A stretch of DNA of 64,000 nt, from positions 124,001-188,000 of the forward strand of contig CACGXV010000001.1 in the NCBI GenBank assembly GCA_902577075.1, given 5' to 3'. How positions within the stretch are numbered: the stretch's first letter is position 1; every line of letters begins with the position of its first letter. Origin of the DNA: an uncultured Pelagibacteraceae bacterium. GTDB taxonomy: Bacteria; Pseudomonadota; Alphaproteobacteria; Pelagibacterales; Pelagibacteraceae. A program made the position numbers and the translations under genes. Positions 45,092-53,596 of the stretch are shown here, in pieces. The notes under the pieces are model-generated. The model ran no database searches. It saw nothing but the letters and a program-made list of their open reading frames with translations, and had not been told where the DNA came from.

Positions 45092-46519
45092 ATGAAAAAT
45101 TTTTATCGTAAAGTAGCATTTGGACTTGGACCAAACGATAAAACACCCTCTGACCCATTAAAATGGGCAACAAATCAACTGAACGATATTCCTGAATTTT
45201 CTTGGAAAGGTAAAATCTTACCAGAGAAAGAACTTAGAAAGTATTACGGAGAATGGGTCTATGGCGATAGAAAAGTATTAAGAAAAAAATTTAAAAAAGA
45301 CAAAGATGGCTACAAAAGAGAAAAAAATAAGTTAAGGCATGCGACTGGACAAAAATTTTGGTGGAACCTTGAACTTTGTATAAGGTATTCAGAAGCATTA
45401 AAAAGTGAAACACCAGTTTTAGCAAAACTTTGGTACTTTTGGGGTAATCATTTCGCAATCAGTGAAAAGGATTTTTTAGCAAAGTATACAACTGGCGCTT
45501 ACCAAAGAGAGATAATTAGAGCTAACATGAATCAAAATTTTGAAAAAATGGCTCAAGAGGCAACCATTGGTTGGTCGATGATACATCACTTAGATAATGA
45601 ACAGAACATAGGACCTAAGAGTCAAGAAGCTAGATGGGCAAGAGAGAAAGGAAAAACAAAAGGTGTAAATGAAAATCATGCAAGGGAACTTCTAGAACTT
45701 CACACCGTTTCTCCAGATTGTGGATACACCCAAGAAGATGTAATTCAGATGGCATATATAATGAGTGGATGGAGACCCAAATGGGGAAAGAAAAGACTTG
45801 AGACTGGCGATGTCCACTTCAACCCTGATGCGCATGAGCCTGGTACTAAAACAGTTTTGGGTAAAAAATATAAAAGAGGTAGAAAAAGTTTATCTGTTGC
45901 AATTACAGATCTTGTTAATCACCCTTCTTGTAGAAAATTTATTGCAATGAAACTCTGTAGATATTTAATTACAGATAACCCAACTGAAGAAATGATAGAA
46001 CCAATTATAAAAGCTTGGGAAAAATCAGACGGTTTTTTACCAGATGTTCATAAAGCTGCAATAGAGGTTGCTTTCAATTATTCTGATAAATATAATAAAT
46101 TTCAGAATCCAGAAAACTGGCTTTTGCAAATGAGCAAAATGGCTGATGTTGATTTAATTCCATCCCCTGCGTTTATGGATCTTTATAAACTTGGAAATAA
46201 ACCGATTAAGGATCAAAGAGCTTTAGAAAGGTTGATGGATGAGCTTGGACAACATCCTTATTTAGCAAAACAACCAAATGGATGGTCAGATATTTCAGAG
46301 GATTGGATGTCGCCAGAACTGCTAATAAGAAGACTGGTCTATGCAAGAGAAGCTTATTATAAAAAGTCAGGCAAGTCACAGACAACAGAATTTTATGAAG
46401 AAATGATTGAAAAAAATTATGATAATCCAAGAGAAATCTTACAAATTATAAATCAGCATAAAGAACTTGTTCATAAACATGTTATTTTATTTAATTTACC
46501 GGAGACGCTTAAATCATGA
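45092..46519 (+). CDS. DUF1800 family protein
   Basis: A 475-residue protein of the DUF1800 family. The family hallmarks are present: the AFGLGPN opening, KLWYFWGNHFAIS, REIIRANMNQNFEKMAQEATIG and MSGWRPKWG. The NENHARELLELHTVSPDCGYTQEDVIQMA stretch is the most diagnostic. The function is unknown, but these genes are almost always next to DUF1501 partners, as here (4-nt overlap with the gene at 46516). No signal peptide is evident at the N-terminus. Confidence 0.85.
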   Translation: MKNFYRKVAFGLGPNDKTPSDPLKWATNQLNDIPEFSWKGKILPEKELRKYYGEWVYGDRKVLRKKFKKDKDGYKREKNKLRHATGQKFWWNLELCIRYSEALKSETPVLAKLWYFWGNHFAISEKDFLAKYTTGAYQREIIRANMNQNFEKMAQEATIGWSMIHHLDNEQNIGPKSQEARWAREKGKTKGVNENHARELLELHTVSPDCGYTQEDVIQMAYIMSGWRPKWGKKRLETGDVHFNPDAHEPGTKTVLGKKYKRGRKSLSVAITDLVNHPSCRKFIAMKLCRYLITDNPTEEMIEPIIKAWEKSDGFLPDVHKAAIEVAFNYSDKYNKFQNPENWLLQMSKMADVDLIPSPAFMDLYKLGNKPIKDQRALERLMDELGQHPYLAKQPNGWSDISEDWMSPELLIRRLVYAREAYYKKSGKSQTTEFYEEMIEKNYDNPREILQIINQHKELVHKHVILFNLPETLKS

Positions 46520-47673
46520 AGATATCAAGAAGAAATTTTTTAAAAGGGTCAGCCACTACGCTATTTTTGGCTGGTTTTAATTTTCCAGCTTTAGCAAATA
46601 CAGAAAAGAAAAAAAATCTTGTAGTTATAATGTTAAGAGGTGGAATGGATGGTTTGTGTGCTGTTCCAATAATTGGAGATAAGAATTTTGAGAAAAGAAG
46701 AAAAGATTTGATTTTAGATGAAATAATAAAGTTAAATTCCGATTTTGCGCTTCATCCTAAACTAAAAAATTTTCATAATTTGTGGCAAAACGATCTTGGA
46801 GCAATAGTTCATGCAACAAATATTCCATATACTAAAAGATCCCATTTTGATGGACAAAACTTAATGGAAACAGGAGGTCATATACCTTACTCAATAAAAA
46901 CTGGCTGGTTAGGAAGAGGAATGAAGTTAGCAGAATTGAAAGGTGATGGTCTTGCATTGGCATTACCAATGCCTTTACTTCTTAGAGGAATTCCTAGTAA
47001 TGATAATTTTTATCCTTCAAAAAAAAGACTTCCAAGAACAGAACTTTTACAACTTTTAAAATCAGTTTATGTAGATAAATCTGAACATGACTTAGCAAAT
47101 ATGATGGAGATAATTGCTAACAGATCTATGATGAATAATGGAGGCACCTCTATGTCTAGAAAGAATTCATCATTAGCCTATAAAGCAGGTTTAGAACTAA
47201 AAAAAATAAATGGTCCAAGGGTTGCAGTTTTTGAAGTTGATGGATTTGATACGCATGCTGCACAGGGTGGAGTGGATGGTTCACATTCAGATAGTTTGAT
47301 TGAAATGGACTCAATTTTTAAAAGTCTAGAGAAAGGTCTAGGATCAGAGATAGAAAATACTCTAGTTTTAACTTTAACAGAATTTGGAAGAACAATTAAA
47401 CAAAATGGAGGTCGTGGAACAGAGCATGGTTATGGATCTGCAATTTTTATGGCAGGTGGTCTTTTAAAAAAATCTCAAGTTTATACAGACTGGCCAGGAC
47501 TTAAGAGAAAAGAATTATTTGAGGGAAGAGATTTGAATTCTACAATTGATGCTAGATCTGTCTATGCATCAGCTATGTCTACAGTTTTTGATATAGACTT
47601 TAAAAGAATTCAAAAAGAAGTTTTCTGGGGAGATAAACTACAAAATTTATCTGACAAATTATTTAGAACTTAA
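46516..47673 (+). CDS. DUF1501 family protein with Tat signal
   Basis: A 385-residue DUF1501 protein. It begins with a twin-arginine signal (SRRNFLKGSATTLFLAG, ending near ALA), so it is exported folded. The mature part has VVIMLRGGMDGLCAVP, AIVHATNIPYTKRSHFDGQNLMETG, LTEFGRTIKQNGGRGTEHGYGSA and related stretches of the family, which is distantly like alkaline phosphatase/sulfatase enzymes. It overlaps the DUF1800 gene, and the two probably work together outside the cytoplasm. The reaction is not known. Confidence 0.85.
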   Translation: MKISRRNFLKGSATTLFLAGFNFPALANTEKKKNLVVIMLRGGMDGLCAVPIIGDKNFEKRRKDLILDEIIKLNSDFALHPKLKNFHNLWQNDLGAIVHATNIPYTKRSHFDGQNLMETGGHIPYSIKTGWLGRGMKLAELKGDGLALALPMPLLLRGIPSNDNFYPSKKRLPRTELLQLLKSVYVDKSEHDLANMMEIIANRSMMNNGGTSMSRKNSSLAYKAGLELKKINGPRVAVFEVDGFDTHAAQGGVDGSHSDSLIEMDSIFKSLEKGLGSEIENTLVLTLTEFGRTIKQNGGRGTEHGYGSAIFMAGGLLKKSQVYTDWPGLKRKELFEGRDLNSTIDARSVYASAMSTVFDIDFKRIQKEVFWGDKLQNLSDKLFRT

Positions 47674-47755
47674 TAAAATATAATTTTAATTAAACTGTTA
47701 CAAATTTTTCATATTATTTAGATAACTTTACAGAAAATCAAAAAAGGAATATATA

Positions 47756-49006
47756 ATGATAAAATTTATCTTAGCAGGCCTTCTGGCTTCGACCGCATTT
47801 GTTAGCACAGTAAATGCAGATTTTAAAGAAATTGGGAAATTTGGAACACCAGCAAATAACCCTAGTGCAGAAGAAACATCAGCAGAAATAATTGCGGCAA
47901 CAGCAGATGGCATGAAACTGGTATATAGCGATAGCCCTGCAAACGCATTAGGCATGATTGATATTACTGATCCAGCAAATCCGAAACCATTAGGCTCAAT
48001 GGATTTGGGTGGTGAACCAACTAGTGTTGCAATCAAAAATGGACAAGCATTTGTAGGTATTAATACTTCTCCAAACTATGTAGAACCAAGTGGTCACTTA
48101 TTAGTTGTTGATCTTGCCTCAGGAAAAGAAGTTACAAAAGTTGAATTAGGCGGACAACCAGACTCGGTTGCAGTTAGTCCAGATGGAACTTTTGTTGCAG
48201 TCGCTATTGAAAATGAGCGTAACGAAGATATCAATGATGAAAAAATTCCACAACTTCCAGGGGGTTTTGTGGCAATTGTTAATTTAGCTGATAACAGTGT
48301 TACTAAAGCGGACCTAGTTGGTTTTTCAACTATTGCTCCTAACGATCCAGAGCCTGAGTTTGTTGATATCAACAATTTAGGTGAAATAGTTGTTACTATG
48401 CAAGAGAATAACTGGATGGCGGTTATTGATCGAAGTGGAAAAGTAATTTCAGAGTTTGATGCAGGACTAGTAACATTAGTAGGTATTGATAACAAAAAAG
48501 ATGGTGAACTAAAGATGGTTGATACCATTGAGAATGTTCGTAGAGAACCAGACGCAGTTAAGTGGATTGACGATGATCATTTTGCAACTGCAAATGAAGG
48601 TGACTATAAACATGAAGCACCAGGTCAAGCAAAACGTGGTGGTAGTCGTGGATGGACAATCTTCAATAAAAATGGTGCAGTGGTATACGAGTCAGGTTCG
48701 TCATATGAAAGAGCACTCGCTTCAGCAGGTTACTGGCCAGAAAAACGTGCAGAGAAAAAAGGTGTAGAACCAGAGTCAGTTGAAGTAGCAATATATGGTG
48801 ATACACGTTATATCTTTGTTGGTGCTGAAAGAGCAAATGCTATCGGCGTTTATAAAGCAAACGATTTGAAAAACCCAGAATTAGTTTCTATTTTACCAAC
48901 GGGTATTGGACCAGAAGGTTTGGTTGCTATTCCACAACGGAACTTGTTTATAAGTGCTAACGAAGTTGATAAAGAAAGATCAGTTACAATTTATAGCTTA
49001 GATTAA
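47756..49006 (+). CDS. Exported beta-propeller protein (choice-of-anchor-I / YncE-like), likely acquired
   Basis: A 416-residue protein with a clear signal peptide (cleaved near VNA-DF) and repeated propeller blades such as LLVVDLASGKEVTKVELGGQPDSVAVSPDGTFVAVA. The family name (choice-of-anchor I) refers to extracellular or periplasmic proteins of unknown activity, some described as phytase-like. Base and codon use differ from its neighbours: most Arg codons are CGT/CGA/CGG (for example KRGGSRG, KRAEKKG, TRY) where this genome prefers AGA. A GC-rich hairpin follows. Horizontal transfer is likely. Confidence 0.7.
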   Translation: MIKFILAGLLASTAFVSTVNADFKEIGKFGTPANNPSAEETSAEIIAATADGMKLVYSDSPANALGMIDITDPANPKPLGSMDLGGEPTSVAIKNGQAFVGINTSPNYVEPSGHLLVVDLASGKEVTKVELGGQPDSVAVSPDGTFVAVAIENERNEDINDEKIPQLPGGFVAIVNLADNSVTKADLVGFSTIAPNDPEPEFVDINNLGEIVVTMQENNWMAVIDRSGKVISEFDAGLVTLVGIDNKKDGELKMVDTIENVRREPDAVKWIDDDHFATANEGDYKHEAPGQAKRGGSRGWTIFNKNGAVVYESGSSYERALASAGYWPEKRAEKKGVEPESVEVAIYGDTRYIFVGAERANAIGVYKANDLKNPELVSILPTGIGPEGLVAIPQRNLFISANEVDKERSVTIYSLD

Positions 49007-49024
49007 CAACTTAATTAAGCTTGT

Positions 49025-49040
49025 GGGGGCGTTAGCCCCC
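49025..49040 (+). repeat. GC-rich hairpin after the beta-propeller gene
   Basis: GGGGGC (49025-49030) and GCCCCC (49035-49040) form a perfect 6-bp GC stem with a GTTA loop, 18 nt past the stop codon. No T-run follows, so it is not a standard intrinsic terminator. It may protect the mRNA 3' end or be a Rho-assisted stop. Such GC richness is rare in this window and supports foreign origin of the segment. Confidence 0.6.
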
Positions 49041-49122
49041 GCCATAAACTTTCATGTAAAGTTTTAATAAAATCTCGACACACTCACGACACACTTCGAG
49101 ACAAAAAAGAAAGGGAAAAGCA

Positions 49123-49176
49123 ATGCCTACACTACAAAACATTTACATGTCGAAAAGTTTCATGTCTACTAGTTAA
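49123..49176 (+). other. Possible 17-residue micro-ORF in the intergenic region
   Basis: Preceded by an AAAGGGAAAAGC purine-rich stretch that could be a ribosome site, this frame (MPTLQNIYMSKSFMSTS) ends at a TAA overlapping the 3' end of the acyltransferase gene on the other strand. It may be a translated microprotein, a remnant of a lost gene, or chance. The evidence is only the ribosome-site-like spacing. Confidence 0.15.
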
Positions 49177-49906
49177 TATTTAAAACTATAGATCTAAGTT
49201 TATCAACAATTTGTTTATTATTTAATTTTTCTTTTTGTAGCGAGGAGATTTTTTCACCAATACTAAGCTTATATGTTCGATTTTTTTTATTTATTAATTC
49301 TCTTATAAATAAAATCCTTCTTAAATTATTATTTATAAAGCCTACTGTTTGAAAGAATAAGCTATTCTTACCAAAAAAACGTACAGGAATAATTTCCGCC
49401 TTGGTTTTATTAATTATAGATCCAATTAATGGTTTCCATCTTCTTTCATTAGCCTCATTAAAAATAAAAGAGGATGTAGCAACTTCTCCTGAAGGAAAAG
49501 TTATTAAAATTCCATTTGCATTTAAGTGTTCAATTGCCTTCTTTTTAGAAATGATATTTTTTTTTATATCCTCTGTAAATTTTGAAAATTTAATTGGCAA
49601 TAAGTACTCTCTTATTTGATCAATTTGTGAAAGTTCTTCGTTAATTAAAATTTTATAATCCTGTCGGATATCACAAATTATTGAACAAATTATAAGTCCA
49701 TCTAATAATCCAAATGGATGATTTGCAACTATTATACTTGATCCTTCTTCAGGTATATTGGCAACATTTTCTGCGATGTAATTAATGTTAAAAATATCTA
49801 AAGTTGTTTTCCAAAAATTCTTTGACTGTTTTAACTCTTCATAATTAACTTTATATATAGATTTGATTTCATCAATTTTTGAAATTTTCTCTAAAATTTG
49901 CTGCAT
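49169..49906 (-). CDS. olsA: Lysophospholipid-type acyltransferase, OlsA-like
   Basis: A 245-residue acyltransferase of the PlsC superfamily. The acyltransferase block IVANHPFGLLDGL is the HX5D form seen in ornithine-lipid and hemolysin-type enzymes, followed by FPSGEVATSSF (substrate site) and IIPVRFFGKNS. Together with the gene upstream it would add the second acyl chain to lyso-ornithine lipid. It is the second gene of a minus-strand operon, sharing one base with the OlsB-like gene. Plain 1-acylglycerol-3-phosphate acyltransferase is an alternative. Confidence 0.72.
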   Translation of the reverse strand: MQQILEKISKIDEIKSIYKVNYEELKQSKNFWKTTLDIFNINYIAENVANIPEEGSSIIVANHPFGLLDGLIICSIICDIRQDYKILINEELSQIDQIREYLLPIKFSKFTEDIKKNIISKKKAIEHLNANGILITFPSGEVATSSFIFNEANERRWKPLIGSIINKTKAEIIPVRFFGKNSLFFQTVGFINNNLRRILFIRELINKKNRTYKLSIGEKISSLQKEKLNNKQIVDKLRSIVLNIN

Positions 49907-50733
49907 TAGTCTAAAATTTTATTAACATATTCTTTATTTATTTTTTCAATTGGTAAAAAAACAAAAACATCAGTTGTCTTAAATTTATTATCAATTACTG
50001 CACCTTTCCCAATAGAAGCGTTAAACTTTATATAAGCTTTAATTAAAGTTGGTAATTTTGAAATTAATTTAATATTCACATTAATGTTTTTTTGATAATC
50101 AATATTTAGTCTACATTTTGGTAAAGCACTGACTGTAATGTTACCTGACATTTTATGATAATTGTTAAGATATATCAATTGATCTTCAATCTTGTTAATA
50201 TTAGTACTTAAGAAACTGGCCGTACCAAACAAAGCATCTATATTATTTCTGTTAATATAATTATATATTTCTTTCCACATTAATTTAAGAACATTTTTAT
50301 TTCTAAATTTATAAGATATACATGATCGACTTAATTCTAGCATATTGTCGTAAACTCCAGAATTTAGTAAATTATCTAAATTAAATTCATCACAACTATA
50401 AAAACCTGATTTTTTTTCCGCAACAGATTGCTTAAGTAAACGATAAGTTCCTACTACTCTTGTTTTGGAAAATTTTGATTTTTTGTGGGTCACAATTATA
50501 TGATCTGCATAATTGTCAAATTTATCAGAGTCTCTTCTAAAATTTCCTATATTATATATAGGGTTTTTAATTCTTTCGGAGAAGAAGACTTTATACCTAA
50601 GTTTTTGTGCGAGTTTTATTTCTCCTCTGCTTTCAGCTAGTTTGACGTTAAACGAAGGCTTAAAAAAATCATAGGTATTTATATTAAACCTTTTATGTTG
50701 GTTAACTTTTCTAAATAAAGTATTTATTGGCAC
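49906..50733 (-). CDS. olsB: OlsB-like ornithine N-acyltransferase (GNAT-fold)
   Basis: A 275-residue GNAT-like acyltransferase matching the N-acyl amino acid synthase/OlsB family. It has LAESRGEIKLAQKLRYKVFF at the start of the domain, DNYADHIIV, VVGTYRLL, SCDEFNLDNLL and MLELSRSCISYKFRN, all family landmarks. OlsB uses acyl-ACP to make lyso-ornithine lipid, a phosphorus-free membrane lipid precursor. The OlsA-like gene follows in the same operon. Other amino acids as substrate cannot be excluded. The gene starts at ATG 50733; the 162-bp divergent spacer to 50896 shows no clear motif. Confidence 0.75.
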   Translation of the reverse strand: MPINTLFRKVNQHKRFNINTYDFFKPSFNVKLAESRGEIKLAQKLRYKVFFSERIKNPIYNIGNFRRDSDKFDNYADHIIVTHKKSKFSKTRVVGTYRLLKQSVAEKKSGFYSCDEFNLDNLLNSGVYDNMLELSRSCISYKFRNKNVLKLMWKEIYNYINRNNIDALFGTASFLSTNINKIEDQLIYLNNYHKMSGNITVSALPKCRLNIDYQKNINVNIKLISKLPTLIKAYIKFNASIGKGAVIDNKFKTTDVFVFLPIEKINKEYVNKILD

Positions 50734-50895
50734 GAATCCTTAATAAAAGATTCACATGTATTTAATGTTAAATAATTATTTCAAATTCATTACAAAGTTT
50801 AATTATAATTTACATTAAAATTAAACAATATCTTAATAATTTTTAAACAAATGTTTTACATAAATATTTTAAGGTCAATTTAATTAGTAAAAAGT

Positions 50896-51228
50896 ATGAG
50901 TTACAGTAAAATTGAAGAAGCAACCAAAGAATTTTTTAAATCAAATATTGAACCTTTCAAAGATATAGTTTCTAAGGAAGTACATTGTGAGGCTATACAT
51001 AAATCAAGTTTTGGCGGTAGCATAAAGAACTATGATGAAATGATGGAAATGATAAAAGATGCGATGACTAGTTGGAACACAGAACCAGAAATTAAGTGTT
51101 TAATTGATACTCCAGAGGTCGTAGTTAAAACTGTTAAAGGATTTGATCCTAACTTTACTTATCTTGAAATAGATCAACTTAAAGATGGCAAAATTATTAA
51201 ACATTTTTATGGCAAAGTTCCAAAATAG
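50896..51228 (+). CDS. Small NTF2/SnoaL-like protein
   Basis: A 110-residue protein with no signal peptide. Pattern and length (helix IEEATKEFFKSN, beta-rich second half ending LEIDQLKDGKIIKHFYGKV) match the cone-shaped NTF2/SnoaL fold, which is often found in small isomerases or ligand-binding proteins. No catalytic residues can be assigned. It lies 64 nt before the exported amidohydrolase and may or may not belong to the cassette that follows. Confidence 0.55.
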   Translation: MSYSKIEEATKEFFKSNIEPFKDIVSKEVHCEAIHKSSFGGSIKNYDEMMEMIKDAMTSWNTEPEIKCLIDTPEVVVKTVKGFDPNFTYLEIDQLKDGKIIKHFYGKVPK

Positions 51229-51292
51229 ATAAATCAAATAACCATTTTTAAAGCAAATAGACTCACGGCTCAGGATTTGTTAATCTTGGATA

Positions 51293-52435
51293 ATGAAAAT
51301 AATTTTGTTTTTTATTTTTTTAATTTTACCAACGTTTGCCAACAGTTTTGATGATCATTATAAGTTTGATCACTGGGCTTATGAAAGAATTATGTTTGGA
51401 AAAACTGAAAGTCGTGAAGAAGCAAAAAAACTTTTAGACAGTTATAAACTTAATAATCTTGAGGTAAGAGATACAAATAAACCTTATTTAGGACCTATAA
51501 TAGATGGTCATGCACATCCTAGAAAATCCACCGGAAGAGCTTTAGATATAGGTACTGAGTATTTTATAGAAGATTTGCCAATGTTAACAAATAAGGCAAA
51601 TGTTTTTATGTCTGTAATTATGGGAACTCCAAATACTTACAAATCAGAAGATAATTGGAATTATTATTATGATTTTGCTGCAGAGCATCAGAATGTTTTA
51701 ACTAATTGTCATTCCAATTTTATTGGAATGGCAGCAAATAAAAAAAAATATAAGAACTCAGAAGTTAATAAAGAGTTTAAAGAAACTATTAAAAGATTTA
51801 AAAAAGGACAATGTTATGGATTGGGAGAAGCTGGACTGGTTCACTATAATAAAAAGAAAAAAAATCCCCCTTATGGTGGGTATCAACCCCAATTAGATTT
51901 AGATCTTAAAAACCCAATTATTGATAAGGCGTTCAAATTTGTCAATGAACACCGTATGCCGATTAATTTACACCTGGAGCCTTTTCATGAAATAGATGGG
52001 ATAGATAGATTAACAGAGTTTAAAAATTTTTATAAAAAAAAATGTGAAAAATACCCCAACGCAAAAATTGTGATAGCTCATACAGGAATGATGCCAACAA
52101 AAGACCTTGAAGAAATTTTTGATTATTGTCCTAATACATATACTGACTGGAAAATAGCATTTCATTGGTCTTCTCTTTGGGGCTTTGAGGATTTGCATAT
52201 CCCAAATGATTATAGATTTAAATTACATGAGGTTTGGGCAAAATCGATGGAAAAATATTCCGATAGATATTTTTTTGGTTCTGATCATAAATTAGGTAAA
52301 AGCCCAGCACATGATGTTTTTGTTGAACACTATATGAAGCATGTTCGTTTGATGATTGGATCTTTAAGCCCAGATGTACAAGAAAAGATTGCATATAAAA
52401 ATGCAGCTAAACTTTTTAAAATTAATCTTAATTAA
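51293..52435 (+). CDS. Exported amidohydrolase (amidohydrolase-2-like)
   Basis: A 380-residue metal-dependent hydrolase with an N-terminal signal peptide (cleaved near FANS, residue 18). The metal HxH is H73-A-H75 (IIDGHAHPR), followed by a possible Lys/Glu site (YGLGEAG), INLHLEPFHE, IVIAHTGMMP and the terminal FFGSDH with the Asp. It is a TIM-barrel hydrolase exported to the periplasm, which is unusual for this group. It begins a plus-strand set of four exported proteins ending at 55515. Its substrate is unknown; a lactone or ester of a sugar is one possibility. Confidence 0.7.
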   Translation: MKIILFFIFLILPTFANSFDDHYKFDHWAYERIMFGKTESREEAKKLLDSYKLNNLEVRDTNKPYLGPIIDGHAHPRKSTGRALDIGTEYFIEDLPMLTNKANVFMSVIMGTPNTYKSEDNWNYYYDFAAEHQNVLTNCHSNFIGMAANKKKYKNSEVNKEFKETIKRFKKGQCYGLGEAGLVHYNKKKKNPPYGGYQPQLDLDLKNPIIDKAFKFVNEHRMPINLHLEPFHEIDGIDRLTEFKNFYKKKCEKYPNAKIVIAHTGMMPTKDLEEIFDYCPNTYTDWKIAFHWSSLWGFEDLHIPNDYRFKLHEVWAKSMEKYSDRYFFGSDHKLGKSPAHDVFVEHYMKHVRLMIGSLSPDVQEKIAYKNAAKLFKINLN

Positions 52436-52462
52436 ACTTTAATTGTTGGCAAACAATAAAAA

Positions 52463-53596
52463 ATGAAAAAAATTCTTTTAACTTTATTTAGCATATTTTT
52501 ATGTTTATCTGCTGAAGCAAAAGTTAAATCTAAAGATATATCTTTTCCTAAACATTTTTATATAGATAAGATTAAATCATGCTCATATGTGGGTGGTGAG
52601 ACTTTTAAATCTAAATATAAAAAAGCTAGAATTGAAAGCTTAATACGTTTAGATTGGATGAGTGAATGGGCGCTGGGTAATTCTAGAAGTGTAAATCACC
52701 TAAATCTAACTGGTCCAATGAGCTCGTTTGCAGTTGCTACCCATAATGCAATTGGTAATAATGATAAAACTGACATTGATGTTGCTAAAGGAGTATTGAT
52801 TAAAATAGCTAAAGCAAATGTTTTACTAGATACAATCGGTAAAGAAGAGTTAAAAAAGAAACCAAAATGTTGGAAAGATGGAAATCCCGAGGCACCTTGC
52901 TGGTATCATGCATATGAATTTGCACGGGATGCTTTTACAAATTATTTGCTGATAGCAATTTATCTTAAAGATTACTTAAGTGATAAAGAAATTAAAATTG
53001 TTAACAAGTATATTAAAAAAATGCATAAAAAATTTATTAAGCCTGAAGAATTTTTAGAGAAAGAAAAAGGATTTTATGCAATGGGAAACGGAGGAATTCC
53101 AAACTTAGCTTATGCTCATTGGACAAACAATAAAAAACTAGCAGCAAAAGAATTCAATTTTAGATTTAAAAATATAGAGGAAGTGTTTTATGATGATGGC
53201 TATATCAATAATAATTCTTTTAGAGGGTTTCGAGCCTTATGGTATCACTCTTATGGTTTAAATTCAGCTTTAGGTTACATCTATTTAGCTAAAAATTGGG
53301 GGGCTAAAGTTCCAGACTTAGTTATGAATAGAATTACTAAAGCAGCAGAAGTATTAAATTTAGGGATCACTGATTATGAAAGTTTCTCCTCAAGAAAATA
53401 CGATGGTAAGCAAAAAAATAATCAATATAAAAAACATAATGCTAGAAAGCACACACATCAAGAGGCTATAGCTATTGATACCTTAATGGAAATGGTAACT
53501 GGAATAAAACATGAAAAAGATATTACTTATTTAGCCAAAAGATCAAAGTATGGCATAGACAATCTAATTGGATTTAATGCTAATTGTATAAAATGA
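52463..53596 (+). CDS. Exported alginate-lyase-like protein (alpha/alpha barrel)
   Basis: A 377-residue protein with a signal peptide (end near AEA-KV) and many helical segments. The sequences CWYHAYEFARDAFTNYLLIAIYL, GNGGIPNLAYAHW and NNNSFRGFRALWYHSYGLNSALGYIYLAKNWG resemble the Asn-...-Tyr-His catalytic and helical landmarks of alginate lyase PL5-like and related alpha/alpha-toroid polysaccharide lyases. The match is by pattern and not by alignment, so family and substrate are tentative. It overlaps the next gene (ATGA) and so is co-translated with it. Confidence 0.5.
   Translation: MKKILLTLFSIFLCLSAEAKVKSKDISFPKHFYIDKIKSCSYVGGETFKSKYKKARIESLIRLDWMSEWALGNSRSVNHLNLTGPMSSFAVATHNAIGNNDKTDIDVAKGVLIKIAKANVLLDTIGKEELKKKPKCWKDGNPEAPCWYHAYEFARDAFTNYLLIAIYLKDYLSDKEIKIVNKYIKKMHKKFIKPEEFLEKEKGFYAMGNGGIPNLAYAHWTNNKKLAAKEFNFRFKNIEEVFYDDGYINNNSFRGFRALWYHSYGLNSALGYIYLAKNWGAKVPDLVMNRITKAAEVLNLGITDYESFSSRKYDGKQKNNQYKKHNARKHTHQEAIAIDTLMEMVTGIKHEKDITYLAKRSKYGIDNLIGFNANCIK

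Noticed and set aside
48094-48528. 144-codon minus-strand frame inside the beta-propeller gene
   Set aside because: The plus-strand gene has a signal peptide and repeating blades; the antisense frame is Ser/Thr-rich shadow sequence.
51271-51288. tRNA anticodon-arm-like hairpin (CAGGAT/ATCTTG with a TTGTTA loop) before the amidohydrolase
   Set aside because: No acceptor, D or T arm can be built around it; it is a small hairpin only, not a tRNA or clear att site.
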